Of a stretch of DNA of 64,000 bases, positions 8,484-15,988 are shown in pieces. The number at the start of each line of letters is the position of its first letter. The stretch's first letter is position 1. Made by a program: the position numbers and the translations under genes. Below the pieces are notes generated by a model. That model did no database searches. It saw only the letters and a program-made list of their open reading frames with translations, and was not told where the DNA came from. This stretch comes from JASSUD01 sp031963005. GTDB lineage: Bacteria > Pseudomonadota > Gammaproteobacteria > Burkholderiales > Burkholderiaceae. The stretch covers positions 11,685 through 75,684 of the forward strand of contig JASSUL010000011.1 of NCBI GenBank assembly GCA_031963005.1, read 5' to 3'.

Positions 8484-9155
8484 CTACCAACCTGGATACA
8501 GAGCATATAAGCGTGCCCAATCCTCAAAGCCTCCGTGTTTAAGGAGCCTTTCTATTCCTTCTACAGCGTCCCATTCTTTGGGAACACTCGTCATCCAATC
8601 ATTATCTTCTTTTCCCGCATACAAAGTCATGATTGTTGCTGCCATTAATTGAGATACTAGACTGGATTCTCTATATTCTTTTTGCCATTCCTTAATACCT
8701 CCGGGGATATCTGGCTGTCCGCGCTTTAACCAATATATACCCCGCGGTTTTATTTGGTAGTGGGGTTCGATGCCTCGGTAATCACGTTTACTTAAGTATT
8801 CAAAAAGCCGATCCAGTTCATAACGGACAATCACGCCCCAAAGGTGCTCTGCAAATTGCTCAGTATTTCGATCAAGCGGTAGGGTGAATTGATCATCACA
8901 AATGGCCATGAAAGCGAAAACCTCTCTCCTGTCCATTGCTGGACGCTTTGCAACTAGATCAATAAAAGTTGTGTCAGGGAAACGCTCACGTGCAAAGGAA
9001 GGGGAGGCTATCGTATAAGCAGTGAGTACAATCGGCATTCTTGAATGATGAATGTGGCAGTTTCCAGCCTCATCAAAATTGGTGATTTGAACTTTGTTAG
9101 CTTCAATGGTTAACCCAAATTGACCTAGGAGTTCTTGCGTTGCGCTCGATATCAT
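8484..9155 (-). CDS. Hypothetical soluble protein
   Basis: The ATG at 9155 (MISSATQELLGQFGLTIEAN) is chosen because the 77 codons before it are Cys/Phe/Leu-rich and unlike a protein. The 223-residue product has balanced composition, no membrane segment and no signal peptide. Recognisable but unassigned blocks are RPAMDRREVFAFMAICDDQF, HYQIKPRGIYWLKRGQPDIP and KEWDAVEGIERLLKHGGFED. I do not know the family. It faces the Rpn-like gene convergently. It could be an immunity-type or phage-related protein, but this is a guess. Confidence 0.55.
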   Translation of the reverse strand: MISSATQELLGQFGLTIEANKVQITNFDEAGNCHIHHSRMPIVLTAYTIASPSFARERFPDTTFIDLVAKRPAMDRREVFAFMAICDDQFTLPLDRNTEQFAEHLWGVIVRYELDRLFEYLSKRDYRGIEPHYQIKPRGIYWLKRGQPDIPGGIKEWQKEYRESSLVSQLMAATIMTLYAGKEDNDWMTSVPKEWDAVEGIERLLKHGGFEDWARLYALYPGW

Positions 9156-9668
9156 GCTTTTTACTTTCAGCGAGACATTTATTACTACATTAGGTAAAAA
9201 TGAACATCTATTTAGCCATATTATTAAGACTTTTGAAAGTATATTGACGCTCAAAAAGATTGCATAAAGGCTATCTGCCAAAAATTTGATCAATCTAAAA
9301 AATGGCTTTATCCTGCATGGTGTTAAGAAGCATCGCAAGTACTTTTCAACGCAGTTATACACAATTTTTGTGCATAACATGAGCATCTATGTTGGAAGTA
9401 TTTAGCATCGAACTGCAAGATAAAACAGCTAAATCCGAAGGCCAAAAGTCAAAAGCCTTGTTGCGGAGGCCAGTAGCAAAGCTTTTATCAGCATAATCGG
9501 ACAATTAGATATTAGTTTTTTTATGTCGGTACGACAGAGCAAGAGAAGAGACCTCTGCAGCTAGAGTGGTCAAACTGTTTTATTAGCCTAAAGCACTGCT
9601 AATAGAGTGTGCGCAGATTTTGTTATTTGGTGGCCATATTAAAAAGCCATGAATTTACAGGAAGCGAA
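9156..9668. other. Gene-poor spacer with one copy of a 41-bp repeat
   Basis: The spacer lies between divergent genes and holds their promoters. A 35-residue frame from about 9390 (MLEVFSIELQDKTAKSEGQK...) has no ribosome site and is not called. The 41-bp repeat at 9547-9587 is the one notable structure. Confidence 0.4.
9547..9587 (+). repeat. 41-bp dispersed repeat, copy 1
   Basis: It matches 14831-14871 at 36 of 41 positions by eye; the last 20 bases (ggtcaaactgttttattagc) are identical. It lies about 80 bp upstream of the DUF7673-like gene. It may be a scar of an insertion sequence or a shared regulatory site. Confidence 0.5.
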
Positions 9669-10061
9669 ATGAATACCGAACTTTCACCTGAAGACTGCGC
9701 AGCGTTTTCCAAACTACAGCAAAAGGGAAATGAATATATGGCGAAGCTCCCTGTCATCAGAATCAAAGGGTTAGAAGCTCTTAAACGACTACTGAAGATT
9801 GCTCAAAGGGATACTGGTCAATCTGGAGTGATTGCACGCTTTCTCTTGGGGCTGTACAACGACACTCGCTTTCCATTTGACTTGACAGATTTTCGCCGCC
9901 TTGATGAAGAAATTTTTAAGGATTGTCTAGCGGTGCTGGAAATGGATGCTTGCGCAGAGAAAGAGGTACATGAGTATTTCGAGAATGGGGGCCAGATTTG
10001 GGAAAAATTAGCAGACGACTGGAATGTCACGGACTGCTTAAAATTAAAATCTTCTCGCTAA
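9669..10061 (+). CDS. DUF7673-like protein
   Basis: The start at 9669 is supported by AGGAAG six bases upstream; a longer frame from 9609 has none. The 130-residue product contains the block GLEALKRLLKIAQRDTGQSG, then VIARFLLGLYNDTRFPFDLT and RRLDEEIFKDCLAVLEMD, which I recognise as the small DUF7673 family found mostly on plasmids and integrated elements of proteobacteria. No biochemical function is known to me. The protein is soluble and mostly helical. Its presence agrees with the conjugative remnants at the left end. The gene looks intact. Confidence 0.65.
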   Translation: MNTELSPEDCAAFSKLQQKGNEYMAKLPVIRIKGLEALKRLLKIAQRDTGQSGVIARFLLGLYNDTRFPFDLTDFRRLDEEIFKDCLAVLEMDACAEKEVHEYFENGGQIWEKLADDWNVTDCLKLKSSR

Positions 10062-10119
10062 AAAGACGATAAATTGAGGTATTTTAATTTTTTACTAAAA
10101 ATTTTTATTTATTGCAAAT

Positions 10120-10503
10120 ATGAATATTTTTCATCGTGAAAGAAATTGTTTTACAGAAGAAGGTAAAATAATTATATACAGGGTTTTATATTTTTCATTT
10201 ATAGCCACTACGGTTTTACTACCTATTCAGTTACACAAATTAGCTTTAGGATTATTTTATCCATATATAGGAAGTAAAGAGGCACTTGCTACACAAATGC
10301 TTAATTTTTATATATGTTCAATAATATTTTGGCTGATTGGGCGCGTATCAGTAAAGTGCTTGAATAATTTTATTAATGACATCAATTCTAGTAAAAAATA
10401 TATTCAGGGCTTCCTTAAGTTTTGGGATATATACATGGTTTTTGTTCCATTTATATTTATTTCGCTTGATTCTATTGTATATAGGCACGTCCTGATGAAT
10501 TAG
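10120..10503 (+). CDS. Hypothetical AT-rich membrane protein, upstream part of a split gene
   Basis: The 127-residue frame has three likely membrane segments (about residues 20-40, 58-78 and 98-117) and very AT-rich codons (many ATA, TTA and AAT), unlike the housekeeping genes here. It ends with two consecutive stops, TAG TAG at 10501-10506, and the next gene begins at once in the same frame. No ribosome site precedes the downstream ATG. The two parts may once have been one four-helix membrane protein, or they may be coupled genes. The family is unrecognised. The composition suggests horizontal origin. Confidence 0.45.
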   Translation: MNIFHRERNCFTEEGKIIIYRVLYFSFIATTVLLPIQLHKLALGLFYPYIGSKEALATQMLNFYICSIIFWLIGRVSVKCLNNFINDINSSKKYIQGFLKFWDIYMVFVPFIFISLDSIVYRHVLMN

Positions 10504-10506
10504 TAG

Positions 10507-10965
10507 ATGCTAATCCAATTTAGCCTAGTAAATCTTATAATTATTGCTATTCGCATCTATCTTCATAATATAGAGAAAATGATTACTCAGTACATACTAA
10601 AAACATCGATTAACAACCCAAGAGCCAATGCAGTGGGATGGGAAAAAGCTGTTGTAGTAGGATGGGATAGAGCCCTTCAGTATTTTATGGAATGTGATCT
10701 TATTGATCCTGCAGGCCATTCGCTACTAGACAACCCGTTATATAGTAGCCTCAAAGACGACATCAATTTAGATAGCTGTAAATTTATTCGCCTTGCAGAA
10801 GAATTAGACATATTTAGGACTGGAATATCTAAAGACGCAATTAATGTATTCTTACATGACGACAATCTTTCATCCTTTGCTGATAAAGTCCGATCATTTG
10901 GGGTTGAGATACCGAAAGAAATGCTCGATCAATTGCAGGCAGACAGAACACGAGACTTAGAATAA
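10507..10965 (+). CDS. Hypothetical protein with N-terminal membrane segment, downstream part of a split gene
   Basis: The 152-residue frame starts in frame right after the tandem TAG codons. It opens with one hydrophobic helix (LIQFSLVNLIIIAIRIYL), then a soluble domain of about 120 residues including NAVGWEKAVVVGWDRALQYF and FRTGISKDAINVFLHDD. The soluble part has a more normal composition and looks like a folded helical domain. No family is recognised. Membrane helix followed by soluble domain would fit the C-terminal half of the preceding gene. Whether it is translated separately depends on re-initiation at the adjacent ATG. Confidence 0.45.
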   Translation: MLIQFSLVNLIIIAIRIYLHNIEKMITQYILKTSINNPRANAVGWEKAVVVGWDRALQYFMECDLIDPAGHSLLDNPLYSSLKDDINLDSCKFIRLAEELDIFRTGISKDAINVFLHDDNLSSFADKVRSFGVEIPKEMLDQLQADRTRDLE

Positions 10966-11164
10966 TTTTTTGGCCCTCTAAAGCAGCCTGCCTACCCATT
11001 AAGCTGCTCCGATAGAAGCCACTCAGGATATAAGTACATTGAGGGATTTAGATTTTTCAGGATATGATCATTTTATAAATTCGATGAAAGATCGCTCAAA
11101 ATAGGCCAATTACTTCTAAATTCTTCTAATTATCGCCATCTCCAAAAAACTGCGATAATTTGTC

Positions 11165-11719
11165 TTAAAGCAAGCTAAGCTTAAGTTCTTCGTGTAGTTC
11201 TTCAATGCGGGGCAGATCAATATTAAATACTGTCGATACAATATCTGCAGGTGAGCCTTGATGTAGCGCTTTTAGGGCGTGAGATTCGTTATGTAATTTC
11301 TCTATTTCCTGAAGATTAAGATGAGTTGCCTCTGATACGATATTTAATTCTATATCGGCGCCTAATAACATTATGGCTATATCTTGAGGGGTTATTTCTA
11401 TATAGGCTTTTAGATTCGGGGGAGGTGGTAAATTTTGTCGTTCCGTTAAGGTCTCTAACGCTGACTCCATAAATGTATCAGCCTTGTGATCAAATTTGAG
11501 ATTTTTGTAGAGTCGTTTTTCAAACTCTTTAAGACGTGAGTTTAGGCCTGGTATTTGCTGTAGCATAATTAATGCGTCTTCAAATACGAGCGCCTCCTTA
11601 AGAATTTTTTTTAAGTCTTTCTCGAATTGATCTATTATCTGAAGGGCCTTATCGGATGGCGTAGAGTGCTCAAGCAAAAGTGCCATAACAGCAGGGATGC
11701 GATCATCTTGTTTTACCAT
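11165..11719 (-). CDS. Hypothetical helical protein
   Basis: The 184-residue product from the ATG at 11719 (MVKQDDRIPAVMALLLEHST) is acidic, soluble and almost wholly helical by composition, with many Leu/Glu/Lys heptad-like stretches and a proline knot PPPPN in the middle. The start has GGAA eight bases upstream; a TTG five codons earlier is the alternative. No motif is recognised. The segment DIAIMLLGADIELNIVSEAT followed by LNLQEIEKL has the look of a small helix-turn-helix or repeat domain, but I cannot assign it. It stands alone in the accessory region, opposite the broken Fic gene. Confidence 0.5.
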   Translation of the reverse strand: MVKQDDRIPAVMALLLEHSTPSDKALQIIDQFEKDLKKILKEALVFEDALIMLQQIPGLNSRLKEFEKRLYKNLKFDHKADTFMESALETLTERQNLPPPPNLKAYIEITPQDIAIMLLGADIELNIVSEATHLNLQEIEKLHNESHALKALHQGSPADIVSTVFNIDLPRIEELHEELKLSLL

Positions 11720-11778
11720 ATTTATTATTTCCAACCTAGTTTTAAACTTCTAGAATTGTAAGTTGAATCATTAAGTAA

Positions 11779-12367
11779 ATACACTGTTATAAGTGCGATA
11801 ATTCGCATTACCAATTCACGACAATCCACCCTTACTATGATGGCAATGGTCGTACAGCAAGATTACTCACTACACTTATTTTATATTTAGGGGGGTACGA
11901 TTTAAAGGGCTTATATTCCCTAGAGGAATATTATGCAAAAAATTTATTGGCTTATTATCGGGCAATAAGCGTAGGCCCTTCACATAACTATTACTTTGGT
12001 CGTGCCGAAAGCGATATCACTGGTTGGATTGAATACTTTATTAATGGGATGGCTTTTGCTTTTGAAAAAGTCGTAAACCAAATGGTGGACTCCAAAAATA
12101 AAGGAGATAAAGATCATACGATCTTTGATGCGAACTTTAGACCCAAAGCAACGTAAAACATTAGAATTGTTTCAAAGCTATAAAGTCGTTACAAGCGCTC
12201 AAATTGGTGAATTATTTGGATTTAAATCCAGAACTAATACAGCTCTTTGTAAAAAATGGGTTGAAGTTGGTTTTTTTGAAATAGTCGATCACTCTAATAA
12301 AGCAAGAAAATACAAGTTGGCAAAACCGTATGACGCTTTAATAACGGATGCTGGCCCACTTGTTTAG
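11779..12367 (+). pseudogene. Fic-family AMP-transferase, 5'-truncated and frameshifted
   Basis: Read from 11827 the frame gives HPYYDGNGRTARLLTTLIL, an exact Fic active-site motif (HPx3GNGRxxR), then GGYDLKGLYSLEEYYAKNL and the C-terminal Fic helices, ending at 12156. An in-frame stop at 11776 and lack of homology before about 11815 show that the N-terminal half is missing. The winged-helix tail typical of stand-alone Fic proteins (MRTLDPKQRKTLELF, then LCKKWVEVGFFEIVDHSNKA) continues in another frame at 12125-12367, so a frameshift lies near 12117-12128. Fic enzymes transfer AMP to Tyr, Ser or Thr of target proteins, including host GTPases. This copy cannot be functional. Confidence 0.85.
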
Positions 12368-12616
12368 CACCAAAGCATTCAAAATAGCCAACTTAATGTG
12401 AAAGTGCTACGCGGCCCCTACACCCCATTCATTGGCTGTCAGCAAAAGACGGGTATGTACAGTTTTTTGTACAATTTTTCCTTAATAAATGCATTTTGTT
12501 ACAGCCTTGTTGAGCAAATCAAAGAAGCGCATCTACGCAAATTTTTATCTTCTACCACTGCTTCAGACTCTGCGCCAACCCCGCCAACGCCCGTGGCGGT
12601 AAGCCGTACACTTGCT

Positions 12617-13471
12617 CTAGGCTAAACTAGGTAGAGGCGTTTCCATCTCTAGCTTTATCCGCTCAATTACCTTCCCACCTTTTACTTCTTTATTTATGCC
12701 AGCCCCAAAAAAGCACGCGCCTACCGCGAAAAAACACATGCCAAACAAACAAAATGGTGCTCTGAGATTATCGCCGGCTACCTGACCTATAATGATTGGA
12801 AGAACTCCCGTACCTGTAATTAGCATCCATAATGCATAGTTCCCATTTCTTTTCTCTCTAAGTTTGTGAAGAATAGCTATAAGGGAACGTATCTTTGGTT
12901 TACTTTCCAGAATAGATCTACATTCATCATCATTTAAAAATATATTGAACACCTCCTGTAGAAGTTGGATATCTGTAGAAGTAATAGATGAATTTTGAGG
13001 TATTTCTACAGATACAGAATCACTTTCTCCTAAAGCATCGCTGCTTCTCTGAGGTTGTTTATTAGAACTAAGTCTCGTAGTTTTATAGTTAGACTGCGGT
13101 CTCGCTTCATCTATCAAATTCGTCGATGCAGAGACTATTGATTTTGAAGACTCCCCTACTTGTTTAGAGACTCCGTTTTCAGCCTTAATCCGCCTTGCCA
13201 TATCTCCTATATCAGAAGGGGCTTCCATTGACGAGAAACCTTCTAAGAAAGCCTCAAGTAACCCGTTTTGCGCTAGAAGTTGCACTATACGTTCCCTATT
13301 ATTATTTGATTTATTCGATGGAACGTCTGATGAGAGGAATAATGGGGGGCATTGATGTAATAGACTGACATCCTCTTCCAAAGAGGTCTGCTCATTATTG
13401 TCTGATAAAACGTGATATGGAACCGGGGAAGAAGAACGTGATGATGAGGTAGAGTTTCCAGTTAGTATCAT
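12617..13471 (-). CDS. Hypothetical Ser-rich protein with C-terminal membrane hairpin
   Basis: The ATG at 13471 follows GAGG at good spacing and is taken as the start (284 residues). The N-terminal 60% is polar and rich in Ser, Asn and Gln (for example LTGNSTSSSRSSSPVPYH), likely disordered. Near the C-terminus come two hydrophobic helices (ALWMLITGTGVLPIIIGQ and APFCLFGMCFFAVGACFFGA) and a short basic tail. There is no signal peptide or known domain. The Ser-rich head with a terminal hairpin recalls secreted membrane-inserting effectors of intracellular bacteria; that is inference only. It overlaps by a few bases a dubious forward frame (12398-12625) that is not called. Confidence 0.5.
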   Translation of the reverse strand: MILTGNSTSSSRSSSPVPYHVLSDNNEQTSLEEDVSLLHQCPPLFLSSDVPSNKSNNNRERIVQLLAQNGLLEAFLEGFSSMEAPSDIGDMARRIKAENGVSKQVGESSKSIVSASTNLIDEARPQSNYKTTRLSSNKQPQRSSDALGESDSVSVEIPQNSSITSTDIQLLQEVFNIFLNDDECRSILESKPKIRSLIAILHKLREKRNGNYALWMLITGTGVLPIIIGQVAGDNLRAPFCLFGMCFFAVGACFFGAGINKEVKGGKVIERIKLEMETPLPSLA

Positions 13472-14065
13472 TAGTTGCCTCAAATAAAATGTAAGAATCT
13501 AGCTCGATAGTGCGATGAAGAGGACAAAGAAGGTGGGCGGAATTATATTCACTGCTTTCCCCTAGTAAAATAAGCCTAAATATTTAAGTGCCAGATAAGA
13601 AGTACGGCCAACTTAACAGCAAAAAACTTTCCTATAAGCAGGAATGCAGCCCCTCAGTACCCAACCGCTGGAAAGCTCCATTTTAATAGGACATTCCCGC
13701 TACCGCTTATGCAACCAAAGTCCGTATTAATACAGCGAAAATAAGAAATATCGTATGCGTAATTAAATGGATATTTGAAGCGACTCCCTTTTTTGAATGG
13801 TGACCAGTTTCTATTTTTGAAGAGTGCCTTTCCTCGTCCCCCATACATTGGTTTAGGATGTAAAAAATACTAGAGTCTTTACTTTATGCAATTTGGTAAA
13901 TAGCCTAAAAATCAAAATTTCCAACTGAGGATAAGAGCTTGATAATCAGCTAAGATTAGAAAGACTCGCTGCTTATAGTTTTACAGGAATGCCTAAGGTG
14001 CATGGCAAACCAATAAATATTCAAGGACATGGACTTTGAACACCTCTAAATTCTATATCGGCATC
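13472..14065. other. Gene-poor spacer
   Basis: A 64-codon reverse frame at 13654-13848 has no ribosome site; its product is rich in Phe, Tyr, Lys and Gly and matches nothing I know. The rest is AT-rich without clear signals apart from the promoter region of the 12617-13471 gene. Confidence 0.35.
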
Positions 14066-14581
14066 TCACGGTGCAGCCTCCAAAGCGAAGCAAATAGCTT
14101 CTTTGAGCTTTACTGATTTTATGAATCCTAGCTGTTTCTCCAAGACCCGGAGAGCATTATTCCGCTCCCTCACGTTAGACTTTTCATTTTTCACCGCCCC
14201 AAACAAGATTGATATCTCTGGAGTGAACAAGGCCTTATGTAGACCTAAAGCTATCGCAGCATAAGTCCTGACTGCTACATCGTCATCTCGCAGTGCCTCT
14301 TTTAACGTTAAGCAGATAGCTTCTATGCGTTCTGGAGATTTTGTGAGTTCTAACTGCTTCCATAATGCCTGGACAGCATTAACCCTAATGATCACGCTCT
14401 TGTTTTTATCCTCAAGCTACTGTTGCTGAGTTAGATTAGATTTACCTTTAGCTCTAATATCCTCCACAGCCGTTTGTAACGATTTCTCATAAGAGAGAAT
14501 ATGAGGATTATTTTCAGCTGGTGCGCTTAAGACAGGGATGTTTACAGGAAGCGATAAAATAGGGGAGATCCGTCCAGACAT
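14066..14581 (-). pseudogene. HEAT-repeat protein gene interrupted by an in-frame TAG
   Basis: An ATG at 14581, after TTGAGG, opens a 54-codon frame (MSGRISPILSLPVNIPVLSA...) that ends with TAG at 14419-14417. The same frame resumes without another stop and reads through a HEAT-like array to 14066: VRTYAAIALGLHKALFTPEI, and a second unit around NNALRVLEKQLGFIK. HEAT repeats are paired helices that bind protein partners. The region after the stop could be re-started at the GTG at 14395 (109 residues). Read through, the protein would have about 170 residues. A single nonsense mutation explains what is seen, so it is called a pseudogene, though the break is mild. Confidence 0.6.
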
Positions 14582-15062
14582 TAGATTTCCTCAAGTAATT
14601 TATAAAAATCTTGCTATTGGTTAATCGAGCATCAAAAGATGAAATTACGAGTGAGTCTTTCGATCTTATCCTTCGCATCTTAAAACATGATCTACCATTC
14701 TCTTCTAGAGGCTTTACTGTAGGTTTTGAGATTTACAAAATTCTCTGGAAAGAATTTTAAAGATTAGCTGAAATAGATGAATAGCGCGTGACATCTTCCT
14801 TGAAGTAAACGATTATGTTTTTATAAAAAAAGAGATCTGTGCAGCCAAAGGGGTCAAACTGTTTTATTAGCTTCAAAAGCTAATAATAGTTATTAATTTA
14901 TCATCATAGTGGTTGGGATAATCATGGGGCTTATCGTAAACAGTAGAAAAAAGCCAACATCAAGTCGTGCAGGCTTAACGATGAATCGTAAAACTCACAT
15001 AATTAAAATTGGTCCGCTTGATCTTCTACGTTGTCCATTTATACTCCTCCCCTCCTCCCCCT
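14582..15062. other. Gene-poor spacer with copy 2 of the 41-bp repeat
   Basis: AT-rich sequence between the HEAT pseudogene and the PIN module, without a credible frame. The 41-bp repeat lies at 14831-14871. Confidence 0.4.
14831..14871 (+). repeat. 41-bp dispersed repeat, copy 2
   Basis: This is the second copy of the repeat at 9547-9587 (36 of 41 positions shared, 20 exact at the 3' side). It lies about 190 bp before a toxin-antitoxin remnant on the same strand. Confidence 0.5.
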
Positions 15063-15200
15063 ATGGTCATTGATCCGCACACATTTGCAATTCGCAAGAA
15101 ACCTGGCAAGGAAGTATTGCTGGAACGGTTACGTACCTTTCGGGATAAATTATCAGTCGATTTCAAATTCAGTCGAGACGAAGCTAATGAGTGTAGCTAA
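15063..15200 (+). CDS. Small putative antitoxin of a PIN toxin module
   Basis: The 45-codon frame starts MVIDPHTFAIRKKPGKEVLL and ends SRDEANECS. It overlaps the start of the PIN remnant by 14 bp, the coupling usual for VapBC-like pairs. Charge and length fit the C-terminal, toxin-binding part of a short antitoxin, and the missing DNA-binding head suggests that it too is truncated. No ribosome site is visible; upstream bases are C-rich. Alternative start 15009 adds 18 residues without improving the fit. Confidence 0.4.
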   Translation: MVIDPHTFAIRKKPGKEVLLERLRTFRDKLSVDFKFSRDEANECS

Positions 15201-15438
15201 ATTGCAGTTTTATGCTGCTAACAGTCGATGTGCATTGATCACGCTCGGCGTGATTGCGCAACGTTATCAACTTTCTTTTTACGATGCCTGTATCGTTGCC
15301 GTAGCGGCAGCAGCTAAATGCCGAGTATTGTGCAGCGAAGACATGAACCACGGCCAAATCTTCGAAGATGGGCTGATGATCAAAAATTCGTTCACACATG
15401 ATAGAAGTCAATGGACTCATAATAAATCCTCTAAATGA
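15187..15438 (+). pseudogene. PIN-domain (VapC-like) toxin, C-terminal half only
   Basis: The 83-residue frame from the ATG at 15187 contains the second half of a PIN nuclease: IAQRYQLSFYDACIVAVAAA, with the conserved FYDA aspartate, then CRVLCSEDMNHGQIF with the last acidic pair (ED), and a closing MIKNSF. PIN toxins cleave RNA with four acidic residues; the first aspartate, near residue 5 in full-length enzymes of about 130 residues, is absent here. About 50 N-terminal residues have been deleted in a way that keeps the antitoxin-toxin overlap. Activity is not expected. Confidence 0.7.
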
Positions 15439-15988
15439 GTGTAGTCAGCACGATTTTACTGCCTAATGGATAAAGAGCCAGGGGCTTTCCCCTTTTTCAT
15501 AATTGAAGCAATTTTCACGAAGTGAGAGCAAGACAGAAATGGCTCATATGGGGCTTCATCGATCATCCCACAATCTGTCACGTTAGCGGCTACCACGATT
15601 CTCAGGGCACTAACCCTGTTAATGTCCAGTGCTGGAACCGCACATTCGTCGGTAGCACGTCTGATACCGATGCCATAATGAGCTACGGACTCGGCTTTCA
15701 TCCGTAGTGCACCTGCATCATGGACGATCTGAAGAATGCAGAGGGATGCTTTGCTTGATAATTGACATTCCGCATTTTCAGTCAAAAATATCCAAACTGA
15801 TGGGAAAGTAAGCGAAATACATTCTGGATGCAAGCGATAATTCGTACATCGCTTTCGGATTAATTCAGAGCCATGCTCCGCGTTTTTGCTTACTGTCGTG
15901 TTTCTAATTTTGATCAATAGGAAAAGTGGCAAAACAGCAGCGCGCTTTACCCTTATTTTTTCGCCGTGGAATACCAAACGCTTATTTT
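15439..15988. other. Gene-poor spacer with the left member of a 35-bp inverted repeat pair
   Basis: Frames on both strands (15456-15977 reverse, 15522-15707 forward) have no ribosome sites and no recognisable domains. The forward frame does encode a GYHDSQGTNPV peptide that resembles one encoded at 19335-19369 on the other strand. Confidence 0.35.
15586..15620 (+). repeat. 35-bp inverted repeat, left copy, flanking the patatin pair
   Basis: It matches the reverse complement of 19335-19369 at 31 of 35 positions, with 16 consecutive identical bases (gggcactaaccctgtt). The two copies lie either side of the two patatin genes. Confidence 0.55.

Noticed and set aside
12398..12625. 75-codon forward frame after the Fic pseudogene
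   Set aside because: No ribosome site, overlaps the end of a better supported reverse gene, and its tail is a Pro/Thr/Ala run without family resemblance.
13654..13848. 64-codon reverse frame rich in Phe and Tyr
   Set aside because: No ribosome site or recognisable domain; left as spacer.
10501..14419. TAG read as a sense codon (recoding) to explain two genes interrupted by TAG
   Set aside because: TAG is used as the normal stop of intact genes here, for example argG at 23427-23429, and no sign of a pyrrolysine or suppressor system is seen; decay explains the cases.
15456..15977. 173-codon reverse frame between the PIN remnant and the patatin genes
   Set aside because: Long but without ribosome site, odd composition (many Cys, Ile, Ser) and no motif; another strand carries a competing repeat-derived frame.
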